Origin: Panicum virgatum
Lineage: Eukaryota; Streptophyta; Magnoliopsida; Poales; Poaceae
Direction: 5' to 3'
NCBI RefSeq assembly: GCF_016808335.1
Contig: NC_053148.1
Location: forward strand, 43,850,930 to 43,914,929
Length of the DNA stretch: 64,000 nucleotides
The notes beneath the pieces are model-generated. The model searched no databases and had not been told where the DNA came from. It worked only from the letters and a program-made list of their open reading frames with translations. Within the stretch, counting starts at the first letter, position 1. Each line of letters opens with the position of its first letter. The position numbers and the translations under genes are program-made. Positions 20,313 through 33,015 of this stretch are shown here, in pieces.

Positions 20313-23300
20313 ATGCCGCTCCTCCTCTACCCGTTCTACGCGTGCGTGCCGCCGCCGCGGGCGCTGCTCCGCCGCCTCTCGCCGCCGCCGCCCATGGCGG
20401 CCGTCGCGCCGCCGCCGCCCGCCGTGAGGATACTCTCCTCGGTGGGCGCGCTCGACCTCCCGCCGCTCCCGCCCCCCGCCACCGACGACTTCCACTGGCT
20501 CGACCTCTTCGCGTTCCTCAACTCCCCCGCCGACACCTACCACCAGATCCCCCCGCGGGGCGGGGAGGAGGGGGAGCTGGAGGCCGGGCTGGAGCTCGAG
20601 CTGGAGCTGGAGCTGGAGAGGCACGCCGAGGTGGAGAGGCAGCGGGAGCGGGCGCGGAAGGCGCAGCACCGGCGGCAGCGGCAGCGGCAGGTGAAGGCGG
20701 AGACGGAGGCCTGGGCGCGGGCCGCCGAGGAGTACCGCGAGATCGAGCGGGAGATGCTCGACCGCAGGCTCGCGCCCGCGCTGCCCTACGTCAAGTCGCT
20801 CTTCGTCGGATGGTTCGAGCCCCTGCGCGACGCCATCGCCAGGGACCAGGACGTGCAGCGGCGGAAGCGGGTCAAGCACGTCTACGCCAAGTACCTGCTC
20901 CTGCTCCCCGCCGACAAGGTCGCAGTCATCGTCATGCACAAGATGATGGGCCTGCTCATGTCCAGCAAGGACGGCACCGGCAGCGTCCGCGTCGTCCAGG
21001 CCGCGCACTGCATCGGCGAGGCTGTTGAGCGCGAGGTGAGTCAGCTTGTTTACTGCTATATTTAGGAGACTGGGAGGAGTGGGAGCAATACTAGACCATG
21101 TTGATGACTCGTGAGCCACTCATAGACATCAATGTGGCACTTGCGATTGTCTGCCACATTTTCTTTGATTGATGATCTGTGCCTTAGAGAATTTGACAGT
21201 ATACCCTTGCAGTGTTTATTGGTGATGGGGCAGGATTCCATCTGGTAGTGTTTTTGATTTGATAAATCAAACAAGAGGGTTAATCAAGCTTGGATAGCTA
21301 ATTGTAGGTAGAGGAACTTATGAAAGCATTATGCAAGTAACATGTGTAACCTAAACGAAAATGTGCAATTATATAATCTCAGAACTGTGCTGTGAGCCTG
21401 TGATGCAGCAATGATCTGAATTTTAACCTATCTTATCCACCAAAACATGCATACGCGCTCTGCAGTCTGTACTCTGTAATTTGATCACTGAGTGAGGATG
21501 GCAATTTGGCCTACTTGACATTGTGTGCGATAGCTAGCGTATGCGTATATGTGTCTGTGCATGAAAAAGCTTAGTAGAGTTAAAAGTTTGGAACTATTAA
21601 AGTGTGATTTAGAATCTGTCTTCTTGTAGAATGTGCACTAGAGTTTAGCTTCCGTACTTTTGGTAAAGTACTGAAGTTTGACCACATCATTTGGAGTAAC
21701 TTAATACTGTTTTTGGTTTCTTGCTTTTCCATTCATGTCCTGTAGTGGAAATTTATTTGGCAGTCCACTGAGAGCTGGTGTTTTTCCCTTTCTTTCTTTA
21801 CACACAGTTCAAAGTCCAGACATTCTTTCAGAAAAGTAGAAAGAAGAAAGATCAAGGTGGAAATGATCCAGCATTGGAGAAAGAGCAAGCAAAATGCCGG
21901 AAACATGTTAAGAGTTTAGTTAGGAGGCGGAAGTTGAGTGACGCGCAGAAGCTGGTTCAGCAGGAGTTGGAATTGGAGGAATGGGGCACAGAAGCCCAAG
22001 TGAAGGTTTGTTTTCTGCATGGTGCACACAGAAACACAAGCTTTTCAATCATATTCTAAGATTCTAATACTTATTTCATGTATACAGTTGGGAACTCGTC
22101 TGATTGAATTATTACTGGATTCAGCATTTGTGCAATCGCCAGCTGATCAAACACCAGATAGCTCTCCAGATATTCGACCTGCATTTAAGCATGTACTACG
22201 ACAGCCTATAATAGAAAATGGGTAGGGGCGCTGTGATTCTTTACAATTGTGCTGCATAGGTTGTACTAGCATGACTTGTTCCATCAACATCATCTGCTTG
22301 CTTAGGCATGTATTTATGGATGTATGATGATTCTTCCGTGACATTTCTCTTCAACATGCAGGAGACTAAAGATGAAACATTGGGTGATAGAGTGTGACCA
22401 TCTTGTGCATGAGGGGTTCGAAAGCACTGTAAGTTTATTTTTGCATTACCAGCCATGTCAGTTTTTCTGATCCCAAATAGATTTTTTGGTCATGACAATA
22501 AAAGATTTATTGGAAAACAATTCTGTTCAGCTCGCTTTTTCTGTGGGCTTAATGTTGTCTCAAACTTTAAAATGTGGAGACGGCACTACAAATTTCCTTT
22601 TTCTGCTTGACTATTGTTTTGTTTGAATGTGATGGTTATTTGAATTTGAATTTCTTGCAGGCTAGACATGTTGATATACCCTACCTTCCTATGCTGGTAC
22701 CTCCAAAAAAATGGAAGGGGTATGTTGGTGTTCATGTTTTGGACCTTTCCAGCAATTTCTTATCACATGAAACAATTCATGATTGGATTCATTCTAGAAC
22801 TTACTCTATCTTGTTGCTAGTGATTTGAATAATGCCAACTATATTTTGTTGCAGTTATGATAAAGGTGGCCACCTTTTTCTTCCCTCTTACATTATGCGT
22901 ACACATGGTGTGAAGGACCAAAAGGATGCCATTAAGAGTGTTCCTAGGAAACAGCTGCGAAAAGTATTTGAGGTTTGCTGACCACCCATCTATGTCAGAA
23001 CCTGAATTTATGTTTCTTAATGTTGTTGTCCTTGTGATTGATACTTCACATGGGCTCCTTGTTGCTCTACTGAGTATTAGCCTGAGGATAGCAGGCGCAG
23101 TGAACCATGATAGTTATATAAATCTTTACCAAATTATATTTGTTTCGTTCAAAAGCTAAAATCATTTTCCCAGGGCTAAAAATACACACCATGCTTCACG
23201 TGCAGCCCCGGCCCTGAGGGGGGGGGGGGGGGCGAGCGGGGCGACCGCCCCGGGCCCCCGAATCAATGGGGCCCCGCTGTCCCGTGGCTGCGTAGAGTAT

Positions 23301-26300
23301 ACAGGTATGAGGTAGAGCCGGAGCGAACAACGTCGTGCACTCGTGCACCCGCCAGCGGCATGCGCATCTCCTCGCCTCTGCCTCCGCGATCCCTGAGTGT
23401 CCGTAAATGTCGCGCTGTCTCAATCCTCATCTCCCTCAACCCGAGTTCCAAGATATAGGTTAGAGGCGGCCTGCTCCTTGCGCTGGCATCACGATTGTAT
23501 TGACCGATGTCGATTTCTGGAGACAGCAGACCAGCACAGCACGGCAGCAAGAAAGACAGCGGAATTTTTATTTTTATTTTCCCTAAACCCTGTTAACCCT
23601 CTCGAGCAGTAGATTGATATTTTATATTTGATTTATAGATGACGATCAATCAATATTCCGCGTTCATTGCAGTGGTAGCTGATAAACGATAATTGATTGA
23701 TGTTGGTGAAGGATTGATGACATAGAATTTTAGAGTTTTAGGGGCTGTTTGGTTGTCTCCCACAGTTCGCCACAGCCACAGCCCTCACGCCATGCTACAG
23801 TACCGCCACGCTACAGTCAACAGCAGAAGGTGTGGCTGGCTGTGGCGGGCAAAACGTGAGCCACACCTTGTGGCACGGACGAGTGTGGCGTGGCCAGGTG
23901 TGGCCACCAACCAAATAGCCTAGGTGTGGCCACCAACCAAATAGCCTCCTAATCCAGTAATTAGTAATATTTGTCTAATTATTTTTGTCTACTTTCTCTC
24001 CTCCTAAAGAACAATTTCGGGCCAGTGCTTCAGTGAAAATATTTATGTGTGCTTGTAATTTTCATGAACAACAACTTATTACTATTACTATTATTATTAT
24101 TAGTAGTAGTAGTAAAGGGCCCCGGTGCTTTAGTTTCGCCCCGCCACCCCGGGCCCCAGAATTATCAGGACCGGGCCTGTTCACGTGATTATATCCCTTG
24201 CCTTGGACCATTACATGTAATGCCTGCTTAATTTCTGGTGAATGAGTCAGATATCAACCCTAAAGTATTAGCATGTTGTCAGGCATTAGATATCCTCGGA
24301 AGTACTAAATGGAGGGTCAATCGTAGAGTTCATGATGTTGTTGAGACTATCTGGAGTCGAGGTGGAGGCATTGCAGGGCTGGTTGACAAGACAAATGTGA
24401 GTGATTGCATTTGATTAGCATTTGAGGGCTGGTTTTCTTTCCCAGTCTGTTCATATTCTCCTCCATGCCCCCTTTTGAATCTTCTTTCTATTTATTCTCT
24501 TTTGTTTATAGATTCCTCTACCTGAACGACCGGAATCGGAGGACCCAGATGAAGTTCAGAAATGGAAATGGAGTTTAAAGAAGGCAAAGAAAACAAACCG
24601 TGAACTGCATGCTGAGCGATGTGATACTGAACTTAAACTCTCGGTACTCAATATAAATAATCACCAGTCATACTTCTTGAGATACTGGTGGTGTAATACA
24701 AATGCTGGAGCTATATTTATTCTTTTCTCTCTTTTTTTTTTGTAAACAGGTTGCTCGTAAAATGAGAGAAGAGGATGGATTTTATTACCCTCACAATTTA
24801 GATTTCCGTGGTCGTGCATACCCTATGCATCCACATTTGAGTCACCTAGGCTCAGATCTATGCCGAGGTGTTCTAGAGTATGCTGAAGGGCGGCCACTAG
24901 GAAAGTCTGGATTGTGCTGGTTGAAGATACATTTGGCTAACAAGTATGGTGGAGGTGTCGAAAAGCTTTCTCATGAGGGCAAGCTAGAATTTGTGGAGAA
25001 CCAACTGCTTGATATATTTGATTCAGCAGCAAATCCTGTTGATGGAAACTGCTGGTGGATTAATGCTGAGGATCCTTTTCAGTGTTTAGCAGCATGCATG
25101 GATCTTTCTGATGCCTTAAAAAGTTCATCACCTTACCGTGCAGTCTCTCACCTGCCTATTCATCAGGTATTGGTTTGTGCTGTATATCCTTGGACTATTC
25201 CTGTGCTTCATTGAGAACGGTCATGATTTTGGGATTAATTATTCACTTATGATGTAGATAAATAGAAGGGTACCCTAGTTAGGGGTGGTAATGGGCCATG
25301 GTCCTAGTGGTCTCTTCACAATCCAAGTTGGCCCTTATATATTTTTAGCTCAAAATTGTAAAAGATTAGAGCCAGGCCCTTAGATAATCGAAGTCAAATT
25401 TTAAGGCCCTTTACCACCCCTAACCCTAGTTTGTTAATATAGTTAAATGTCATATGCATACTTGGCGATCACTGATATGCTTCTTGTTTCAGAGACAGTT
25501 GCTTTATATCATTAGCATATGACATTTCCAACTTCTTTTTATGTTGATAGTATCGTTAATCAGTTGGAGCACACTACTATAGGGGCATTTGATGATGCTC
25601 CGAGCATTCTGCATAGTCTACATTTCCATGAACTTGCTAACTGTTGGCTACTTTTGTTTCCTTATCAGGACGGTTCATGCAATGGTTTACAACACTATGC
25701 CGCTCTTGGGAGGGACTACGTAAGTGTTGTGCTCTGTTGCACTTTCTGTGTTTCATTAAGCCTTTAGCCTTTTTACCCACCTCATGATGTGGTTAGGGTA
25801 GAATTAGCACTTGGTGCTTATCTGTTGTCATATGGTCTGATTACCCTTTTTACAGTTTTTTTGACAATCGCAGGAATCTTCTGTTATCTTTAACAAATTC
25901 TTGAATATAGTTAATAGTCTGATTTTCTGCATGCATTTTTCAAGTGAGGACTAAGTTTGTGAAGCTTATTATCATCCTCTGGTTTATAAGCATGTTGATG
26001 CCCTTGAAATCCTCATATGTACATGGTTGATGCTGTCGATATGCTTGAGCCAGCCTTGAATGTGTCAAACCATTTGCCAATTACGACCATATCTTAGTTA
26101 TTACTATCTGCAAGTAATCAATAGAGAACACTTTCTGGATTGTTCGTTTGAAACGTCAACTTACAGAGCTCATTGCTTGTTATTTCATGAACTTCTAGAC
26201 TGCAATTACCCAGATATACACTTCGAATAATTTATTGCTAACACTAATTTATGCACCGCTATAGATGGGCGCGGTTGCTGTAAACCTTGTTCCTGGAGAG

Positions 26301-29300
26301 AAGCCTGCAGATATCTACTCAGAAATAGCAGCTAGGTGGGTTTCTTCTTGCTAGTTCCCTTTTAAGCACTACAGTCCAGGATGGTTGCTTGTTAATTTTG
26401 CCTAGCTATTGGTTCTTGATGTCTTTTTTTTTTCGATAAGAGTTCTTCATGTCCTTTGGATGCTTACACGTTGATGAAGCAACAAAGTCTATTTGATCCA
26501 TAGTTAATGTAGTTCAAAACTTCTTGCTTGCAACTTGTTTGCTCTTATTTCGGTTCTGTTTCAAATGTATTTAAATTACTATTTTTCATCTGTATTTTTA
26601 ACTTAAACTCTTCTCCACATGTAAAAGTGAAACATCTTTTTTATCAGATATCCTTTGTTAAAATATAGGTTCTTCAAAATGCAAATCTTGTAAAATAAAG
26701 TAACCTCTGAATTAAATATTTAGCTTCTTAAAAGTGAACTTATGGTAAACTGAGTATTATTTCTATATACACAAAATTCAAGTAACTTACCTCTACTTGG
26801 TAAATTGCCAAAATAGAATGTCTCAGAAATCAAACTTGTCAGGTACTAGTGTATAGGATGATCAACTCTGTAGTTTATAGCATATAGATGATTGTATCAT
26901 AAATAATTATCCTAGTGTTAGAATACTATTGAGGGTGTGGATTAATAACAGTTGTCAGCAAAATTGACTGAAGGGTACTGGATGTTGTACGTGAAGATTC
27001 GTTGAAGGATCCTGATACTAATCCAAATGCTTCATTAGCAAGAGTTTTAGTTGATCAGGTTAGCCCTCTCTCCAATCTTCCTCTATTTTTATAAAAGAAA
27101 TATTCTTGAACACTCCATATCATCAAACAAACAGTTGAGGACTTGGGCATTGGTAGTTTACAGGTTGATAGGAAGCTTGTTAAGCAGACAGTCATGACAT
27201 CAGTCTATGGTGTTACATACATTGGTGCTCGTCAGCAGATTACAAAGAGACTTCAAGAGAAAGGGCTGATCACAGATGACAAATTACTCTATGATGTATC
27301 CTGTTACACTACTAGGGTAAGCGATATACTAGTATCTATCATGTTCTGGTGTATTTGTGATTTCACATTGATTGCTTTAGGGAGATGAGGATATTCTGTG
27401 ACTTTTGAATTTCTGATGAAGGTAACTTTGGATGCACTGGGTCAAATGTTCCAATCTGCTCGTGGTATAATGGCCTGGCTGGGTGATTGTGCAAAGGTAT
27501 ACCCCAACTCCCAGTTTTCCTCCTATGAAGTGATTCTATTTCAAACATCTAAAATGTGTTGACGTAGACATCCATTCTCACACTTGTACACTTGTGGCAC
27601 TTTGCCCACCCTACATGTAATCATTTTTGGTATTTGGGGCATTGATTATTGCTTTCAATTCCTTATAGATGATTGCGTCAAAAAACCAACCAGTCAAGTG
27701 GACGAGTCCAGTTGGTCTTCCAGTTGTTCAGCCCTACAAGAAATATAAGAACTACATGGTCAGTTATCTATCTTCTTTTTCTTTGTTTGCACTAACTAGA
27801 TTTTTGCAAAAGCATGATGCGTAACGTCTCCCTGAACCTTGATAATCTGAATGAAGATAATTTTACATATGTTGAGAAACAAATCTAGAAAAATAAACAC
27901 ATATATGATTTCTATGTGCTATTTTTTTGTATTTTATAAAATATTCCCTCCGTTCCAAATTGTAGGTTGTTCTGCAAATCTAGATACATAGTTTTTTCTA
28001 TGCACCTAGATATACACTATGTCTATATACGTAGTAAAAACTATGTATCTAGATTTGCCAAAATGACCTACAATTTGGAACGGAGGGAGTAGAAACTATC
28101 ATGTCTTATTCCTCTAGTACTTAGTTCCTGTGGCTGGGTGAAAGCTGTTTGGACCCTATGTTGGACTGGACACTTGTGGTAGCTAACGCTGGCACCAAGC
28201 ATGCAACAGGATCACAATCACTAGTTCGCCACCCCCTTTTTATTGATGTATGAATTAATTATATTACTTTCTTTGAATATATACATACTTGGGAAAAGCT
28301 GAAACACAAATTCGTTCCATATCTTTGTAAGATCTTATGAACAACTTGATTAAATATTGCATGGTTTGATGTTAGTATAGTTTGACAAGGCTCAGATTCA
28401 GACACACTTGATTTAACTTCCTTTTTTTTGCCTTCAACCACAGCTACCCTTATAGTTAATACATTTTCGTTTTTTGAACACGATTTGCTTCACCTATCAT
28501 ACAGATACGAACTTCCTTGCAATGTCTGGCTTTACGGCGTGAGGGTGATGCGGTAAGATAAGTTATTTTTGTTAAACTTGTTTCTGTTTGTTTTCAGTTC
28601 TCTTAGCTAATTTAAATGCTATATTTTCAGATTGCAATCCAACGGCAAAAGGCAGCTTTTCCACCGAATTTTGTGCACTCCCTGGATAGTTCACATATGA
28701 TGATGACAGCGATTGCTTGCAAGGAGGCTGGTCTTCATTTTGCAGGTTTGTTTCTTATTGACTTGAGAAACTGTTTTGTATTGCAAGGCACATATATTGA
28801 GCAGTATCATATCATGTGGCACGGGATTACGGGACAGATTTCCTGGAGAACTTATGAGAATTTAGAAGTGAGTGGGAGCATCATTCTTTTTTTTTTAGAA
28901 AAAGGATGGGAGCGTGATTCTTAAAACTGGTGAAACCGGTTTAGGCCCGAAATAATCTTGTCACCCCCATTTCAGATGGAATTATTTTTTTCCCCTTAAT
29001 GCCTGTTAGATTTCTCCTAGCACAAAGTCTTGAAACTACAATCAAAATTGACCTGAAAAATGTGCAGAAGCTGCACCATCTTTTTAGGTGTAACTTTGGT
29101 TTTCAAAACCTGACAGCCCTGAAGCCTTTCACCATTAATTGTTTATTTGATGTTAGTCGGGTGGAGCTTGATTTCCAAAGGACCAATAGATGTCTTATCT
29201 TGAGTCTGTTTTGAATGCTGATCCGAGAGATCATTGCCTATTCTCATTTGTGTTGTGTGCATATGAATTTTGTCCGCAAACATCTCCTATGAGCTCATAT

Positions 29301-29722
29301 GAAGCGGAAACAGGTTTGCATTTCCACATTCTGTGTTCAATTTGTTATTAATGCTGCTTTTTGTTAACTACTTTGTATGCAGGGGTGCATGACTCATTTT
29401 GGGTGCATGCATGTGATGTTGATCAAATGAATCAGATCTTGAGAGAACAATTTGTGGAGCTTTACAGCATGCCAATCCTTGAAAATGTATGCCATTGGAA
29501 CTATCCTCTCCATAGAACCTTAAGTAATCTCTTCATTTTTCAACTGTAGCACTGATGAATATGTGTGTCTAATGTTTTGTTTTTTGCGGTTTGAATATGT
29601 TTACGATTCAGTTGCTGGAGGAGTTTCAGGAGTCATTTCCGACACTAGAATTCCCCCCCTGTCCGCCGCAAGGGAACTTCGATGTGAGAGAAGTTTTGAC
29701 TTCGACATACTTCTTCAACTAG
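20313..29722 (+). CDS. RPOT: Phage-type organellar RNA polymerase (RpoT), 19 exons
   Basis: Nineteen exons with GT-AG junctions and matching phases encode 954 residues: 20313-21035, 21808-22005, 22088-22221, 22362-22428, 22661-22719, 22855-22972, 24283-24396, 24512-24643, 24750-25166, 25669-25719, 26265-26335, 26974-27058, 27164-27316, 27422-27496, 27669-27758, 28505-28552, 28631-28745, 29383-29486 and 29612-29722. It is a single-subunit T7-like DNA-directed RNA polymerase. Motif [17 protein letters not shown], places catalytic Asp at 655. Motif [17 protein letters not shown], gives Lys730 and Tyr738. Motif C, VHDSFW, gives Asp887. The end is the usual aromatic FFN. The Arg/Ala/Pro-rich first 50 residues suit an organelle transit peptide. 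Residues about 90-150 are a charged, probably coiled-coil stretch. Plastid (RpoTp) is my preference over mitochondrial, but this cannot be settled by eye. No lesion was found. Confidence 0.95.
23203..24179. mobile_element. hAT-like element with perfect TSD in RpoT intron 6
   Basis: The element begins CAGCCCCGGCCCTGA and ends TCAGGACCGGGCCTG, inverted repeats with two mismatches. The octamer TTCACGTG flanks it exactly (23195-23202 and 24180-24187). A G run lies at 23217-23232, and GCGGGGCGACCGCCCC and CCCGGGCCCC words occupy the ends. It has no intact gene and contains a smaller MITE. A trinucleotide (TTA/TAG) microsatellite is at about 24075-24115. Confidence 0.88.
23742..23946. mobile_element. 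MITE nested in the hAT element, with duplicated right end
   Basis: The left end GGGCTGTTTGGTTG mirrors the right end CAACCAAATAGCC. The right terminal 25 bases (AGGTGTGGCCACCAACCAAA and the following TAGCC) occur twice in tandem, at 23896-23920 and 23922-23946. Many short GTGGC/GCCAC palindromic words fill the interior. It is younger than the hAT element it interrupts. Confidence 0.65.
25280..25422. mobile_element. Short hAT MITE in RpoT intron 9, perfect TSD
   Basis: The element is 143 bp. It starts TAGGGGTGGTAATGGGCC and ends GGCCCTTTACCACCCCTA, 18-bp inverted ends with one mismatch. The octamer ACCCTAGT is repeated exactly on both sides (25272-25279 and 25423-25430). Confidence 0.9.
27944..28089. 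mobile_element. Stowaway MITE in RpoT intron 15
   Basis: TTCCCTCCGTTCCAAATTGT pairs with ACAATTTGGAACGGAGGGAG at the other end, with TA on each side (27942-27943 and 28090-28091). Nearly the whole 146 bp can fold into a hairpin. A diverged copy of the same subfamily lies at 33917-34064. Confidence 0.92.
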
Positions 29723-30300
29723 CACAACAGGGGAACCTCTGTACATGCAACATTCTTAAAGTTACGATGCTGTTGGACTAGCCTCCATATCGTTACACCG
29801 TTGCTATGCTGGAGCCAAGTATGAATTGTGATACAGAAACCACCTCATGGACTTTCTTTAGCATAAGAAGCTAGAGAACAGCAGCAACAATCTGGACCCC
29901 AGAGCAAGTCGAATGGTTCCAAGGAATCTGAGATGAACAAGACTCAAAGTAGTTTCTGCTGAAGTTTTTAGGTTGAGATGAACAAGACTCAAGTAGTTTC
30001 TGCTGAAGTTTTTAGGTTGATGCAGGATCTACTAGGATGTGTTCAGGCTTCAGGTCAGTCAGACAATCGCTGGCATCCATGACGAAGCATGTCACACTCT
30101 GCCCGGAAGCCACTGGTTCGAATACTTGACTGATAGAAATCCTGCTGAGCGTGCTGACCTCATTGATCATAGACAACAGTCGAACAATAAGTTCGCTGTA
30201 TATACGTGTACCATCATCTTTTGTTGCCTTAGGGCATTATAGATGGTCGCATAATGTTGCGGCATCGCCCTGTAATAAAGTGTATAAAATGCAGTAGCCA
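29723..30300 (+). other. RpoT 3' untranslated region with polyadenylation signal
   Basis: The sequence after the stop codon has no further coding match. It contains a tandem repeat at about 29937-30018, where GATGAACAAGACTCAA and TAGTTTCTGCTGAAG each occur twice. AATAAA at 30274-30279 is the best poly(A) signal. The interval 30300-30900 is AT-rich intergenic sequence with no gene recognised. Confidence 0.5.
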
Positions 30301-30905
30301 AAGATAAATGTAATACGAGAATTGTAGTTGCTGTTAGCAGCAAGTTTTGTATTAGAGAAATACACTTGAAAAATAAGTGGGCTTGATCAGTTCATTGATA
30401 TTGTCTCTTCTCTGTGATAACTGTGTACTTTTTTGGGGGGGTCCAGATAATTGTTTATATAGATTTACTAATCCTGTAAACTATGCCGAGGCGTTTGAAC
30501 TTTGAAGCACCATTCCGGATGATCTTTTTCTTCTATATGGTAATCTCAGTATCATGTGATTCCTGCTGTTTGAGATCATGCCTGTAAATTGAATTTACTT
30601 TGCAAGTTCGGCGGCACTGCCTACCAGTAATGTCGGCGTAAAAAGTGATAACCATTCCACGCCATCTGTAACGCACATGCAACATCGCATTCCTACAAGA
30701 TTGAGACACTTGGGTAGCAATTTTCAACTTTTCCATCTAAGGATCGAAGCAAAATTTCAAAAATCCCTTACATTTTCTGTGTCAACGTTCCATTAAATTT
30801 CGCTAATTAAGCATTTCCCGGAGCGATAGCCTCGAGGTCGGTTGAGCGCGCCGACTCGACCACCACGTAAGCAGTAAGCTTCAAGCAACCGCCTCACACC
30901 AAAGC

Positions 30906-30913
30906 TTTATATA
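30906..30913 (+). promoter_or_regulatory. Probable TATA box of DUF2828 copy A
   Basis: TTTATATA lies 111 bases upstream of the ATG at 31024. It is followed by a pyrimidine-rich 5' leader (CTCTTCCGTCTTCTCCC), as in many plant promoters. The other copies lack such a clear box. Confidence 0.5.
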
Positions 30914-31023
30914 GCTCTCCCCATTTCGCCCACATCATCCGCCCCGTTTGTCGGCACACAATCTCTTCCGTCTTCTCCCTTTTCCCCGATCAAAACCCAA
31001 GCCCGAACCCTAGCCGAAGGCCG

Positions 31024-33015
31024 ATGGCGGCGGCGGCGGCTGCAGCGTGCCGGCGAGTCGTGTCGTACACTCTCCTTGGCCCTCCAGCGGAGAGCCTCCG
31101 CGCCGCGGCGAAGGCGGCCGCCCCCGCGACCGGCGACATGTTCCTGGATCTGCTCGACGCCAACTTCAACAAGGAGAACCTGCAGCCGGCGAAGGGGCTC
31201 ACGGAGAACGCCTCGCCGACGTTCGTCACCTCGGGGGACCCCTGCCTCGACTTCTTCTTCCACGTCGTCCCCGGGACGCCGGCGTCGTCCGTCACCTCCC
31301 TCCTCGCCAGCGCGTGGTCCGCGGAGCCGGTCACCGCGCTCCGCCTCGCGTGCAACCTCCGCGGCGTGCGCGGCACGGGCAAGTCCGACCGCGAGGGCTT
31401 CTACGCCGCCGCGCTCTGGATGCACGGCTGCCACCCCGCCACGCTCGCCCTCAACGCGCGCCCCATCGCGGACTTCGGCTACCTCAAGGACCTCCCCGAG
31501 ATCCTCCACCGCATCATCCACGGCGGCGTCTCGACGAGGACCCCCGGGAAGAAGGCCCGCCTCGCCGCCTCAGGAGGTGGCTTCGTCGCTCGCGGCGGGG
31601 CCGGCTTCCGGGGTGCCCGCGGCGGCCGCCGTCGCTTCCTCGGCTCCCGCCATGCGCGGTCGACTGGACGCACTGGGAAGAAGCCACGCCACTTAGGCAC
31701 GAGGGAGGCGCGCGTCGCTGCCGCCAACGAGCGCGACCGGAAGATCGCGGCCGAGGCAGCCGTAGAGCGCAGGAAGAGGCGCGCGGAGGCCTCGGCCAGA
31801 GCCGTCGACAGGTACTCCCGTGACCCAACCTACCGGCAACTGCACGACTGCACGGCGGAACTGTTCGCCGACCTCCTCGCCGAGGACATGAAGAAGCTCG
31901 CCGACGGCAAGGTCAACAAGATCTCGCTCGCCGCGAAGTGGTGCCCGTCGGTGGACAGCTGCTACGACCGGTCCACGCTCATTTGCGAGGCCATCGCGCG
32001 CCGCCTCTTCCCCAAGGGCTCGTCCTCCGAGCTCCCCGAGGACCTGGAGGACGAGTACTATGCCTACCGCGTGCGCAAACTTCTCCACAAGGCGGCGCTC
32101 GTGCCTCTTCGTCGCGCCCTCGAGCTCCCCGAGATCTTCATCTCCGCGAACGCGTGGGGGGACGTTGTGTACCCGCGTGTGGCCTCCGTGGCCATGAACA
32201 ACTACAAGGAATTCTTCCTCAAGCACGACGCCGAGCGCTTCGGACTATACCTCGCCGACGTGAAGACCGACAAGGTGAAAATCGCGGCGGGCACCCTTCT
32301 CCCCCACGAGATGCTGGAGTCGTTCGGCGACGAGGTCGCCGCGCTGCAGTGGGAGCGCATGGTCTCCGACGTTCGGGCGCTCGGCAAGCTCAACAACTGC
32401 ATCCCTGTCTGCGATGTGTCGAGCAGCATGTCCGGCCTCCCCATGGACGTCTGCATCGCGCTCGGTCTCCTCATCTCCGAGCTCAGCGAAGAGCCGTGGC
32501 ACCACCGTGTCATCACCTTCAGCGAACGGCCTGAGATACATCACATCACTGGCAATACCCTTTGGGAGAAATCAAACTTCATCCGTTATATGCACTGGGG
32601 TTATAACACCAATTTCCAGGCAGTGTTCGACAAGATCCTCAGCGTCGCCGTTGCCGGCAAGCTGCCCCCAGAGCGGATGGTGAAGAAGGTGTTCGTGTTC
32701 AGCGACATGGAGTTCGACAAGGCTTCGCCGAATCCTTGGGAGACAGACTACGAGGCGATCACAAGGAAGTTCACAGAGGCAGGGTACGGCGAGGCGATCC
32801 CGGAGATAGTGTTCTGGAACCTGCGCGACTCACGGTCCGTGCCGGTGACCTCGGAGCAGAAGGGGGTGGCGCTGGTGAGCGGCTACTCCAAGAACATGAT
32901 TAAGCTGTTCCTTGACGGCGAGGAGGTCGTGCCAGACAAGATCCCGACGCCGAGGGAAGTCATGGATAAGGCCATCTCAGGGCCTGAGTACGAGAAGCTC
33001 GCCGTCTTCGATTGA
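31024..33015 (+). CDS. DUF2828 / vWA-like protein, array copy A
   Basis: A single uninterrupted frame of 663 codons, intronless, lies about 110 bases after a TATA box; an AATAAA follows at 33141. After an Ala-rich start comes the shared VVSYTLLGPPAESL box. Residues about 75-180 carry the DUF2828 N-terminal block (DPCLDFFFHVVPGTP, LRLACNLRGVRGTGKSDREG, YLKDLPEILHRIIHGG). The C-terminal third has a von Willebrand A-like fold with a metal-site motif CDVSSSMSG (Asp464, Ser466, Ser468) and a later FVFSDMEFD (Asp561). Residues about 181-225 form a basic, Arg/Gly-rich linker including RGG-like words, followed by a charged helix with AAVERRKRR. DUF2828 proteins are of unknown biochemical role and share the TROVE-like vWA layout; RNA binding is only an inference. 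First of three large tandem copies. Confidence 0.9.
   Translation: MAAAAAAACRRVVSYTLLGPPAESLRAAAKAAAPATGDMFLDLLDANFNKENLQPAKGLTENASPTFVTSGDPCLDFFFHVVPGTPASSVTSLLASAWSAEPVTALRLACNLRGVRGTGKSDREGFYAAALWMHGCHPATLALNARPIADFGYLKDLPEILHRIIHGGVSTRTPGKKARLAASGGGFVARGGAGFRGARGGRRRFLGSRHARSTGRTGKKPRHLGTREARVAAANERDRKIAAEAAVERRKRRAEASARAVDRYSRDPTYRQLHDCTAELFADLLAEDMKKLADGKVNKISLAAKWCPSVDSCYDRSTLICEAIARRLFPKGSSSELPEDLEDEYYAYRVRKLLHKAALVPLRRALELPEIFISANAWGDVVYPRVASVAMNNYKEFFLKHDAERFGLYLADVKTDKVKIAAGTLLPHEMLESFGDEVAALQWERMVSDVRALGKLNNCIPVCDVSSSMSGLPMDVCIALGLLISELSEEPWHHRVITFSERPEIHHITGNTLWEKSNFIRYMHWGYNTNFQAVFDKILSVAVAGKLPPERMVKKVFVFSDMEFDKASPNPWETDYEAITRKFTEAGYGEAIPEIVFWNLRDSRSVPVTSEQKGVALVSGYSKNMIKLFLDGEEVVPDKIPTPREVMDKAISGPEYEKLAVFD

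Noticed and set aside
31047..31823. Alternative frames inside DUF2828 copies A, B and C
   Set aside because: Stop-free alternative frames are a result of high GC at third positions. The true frame is fixed by conserved protein sequence in all copies.
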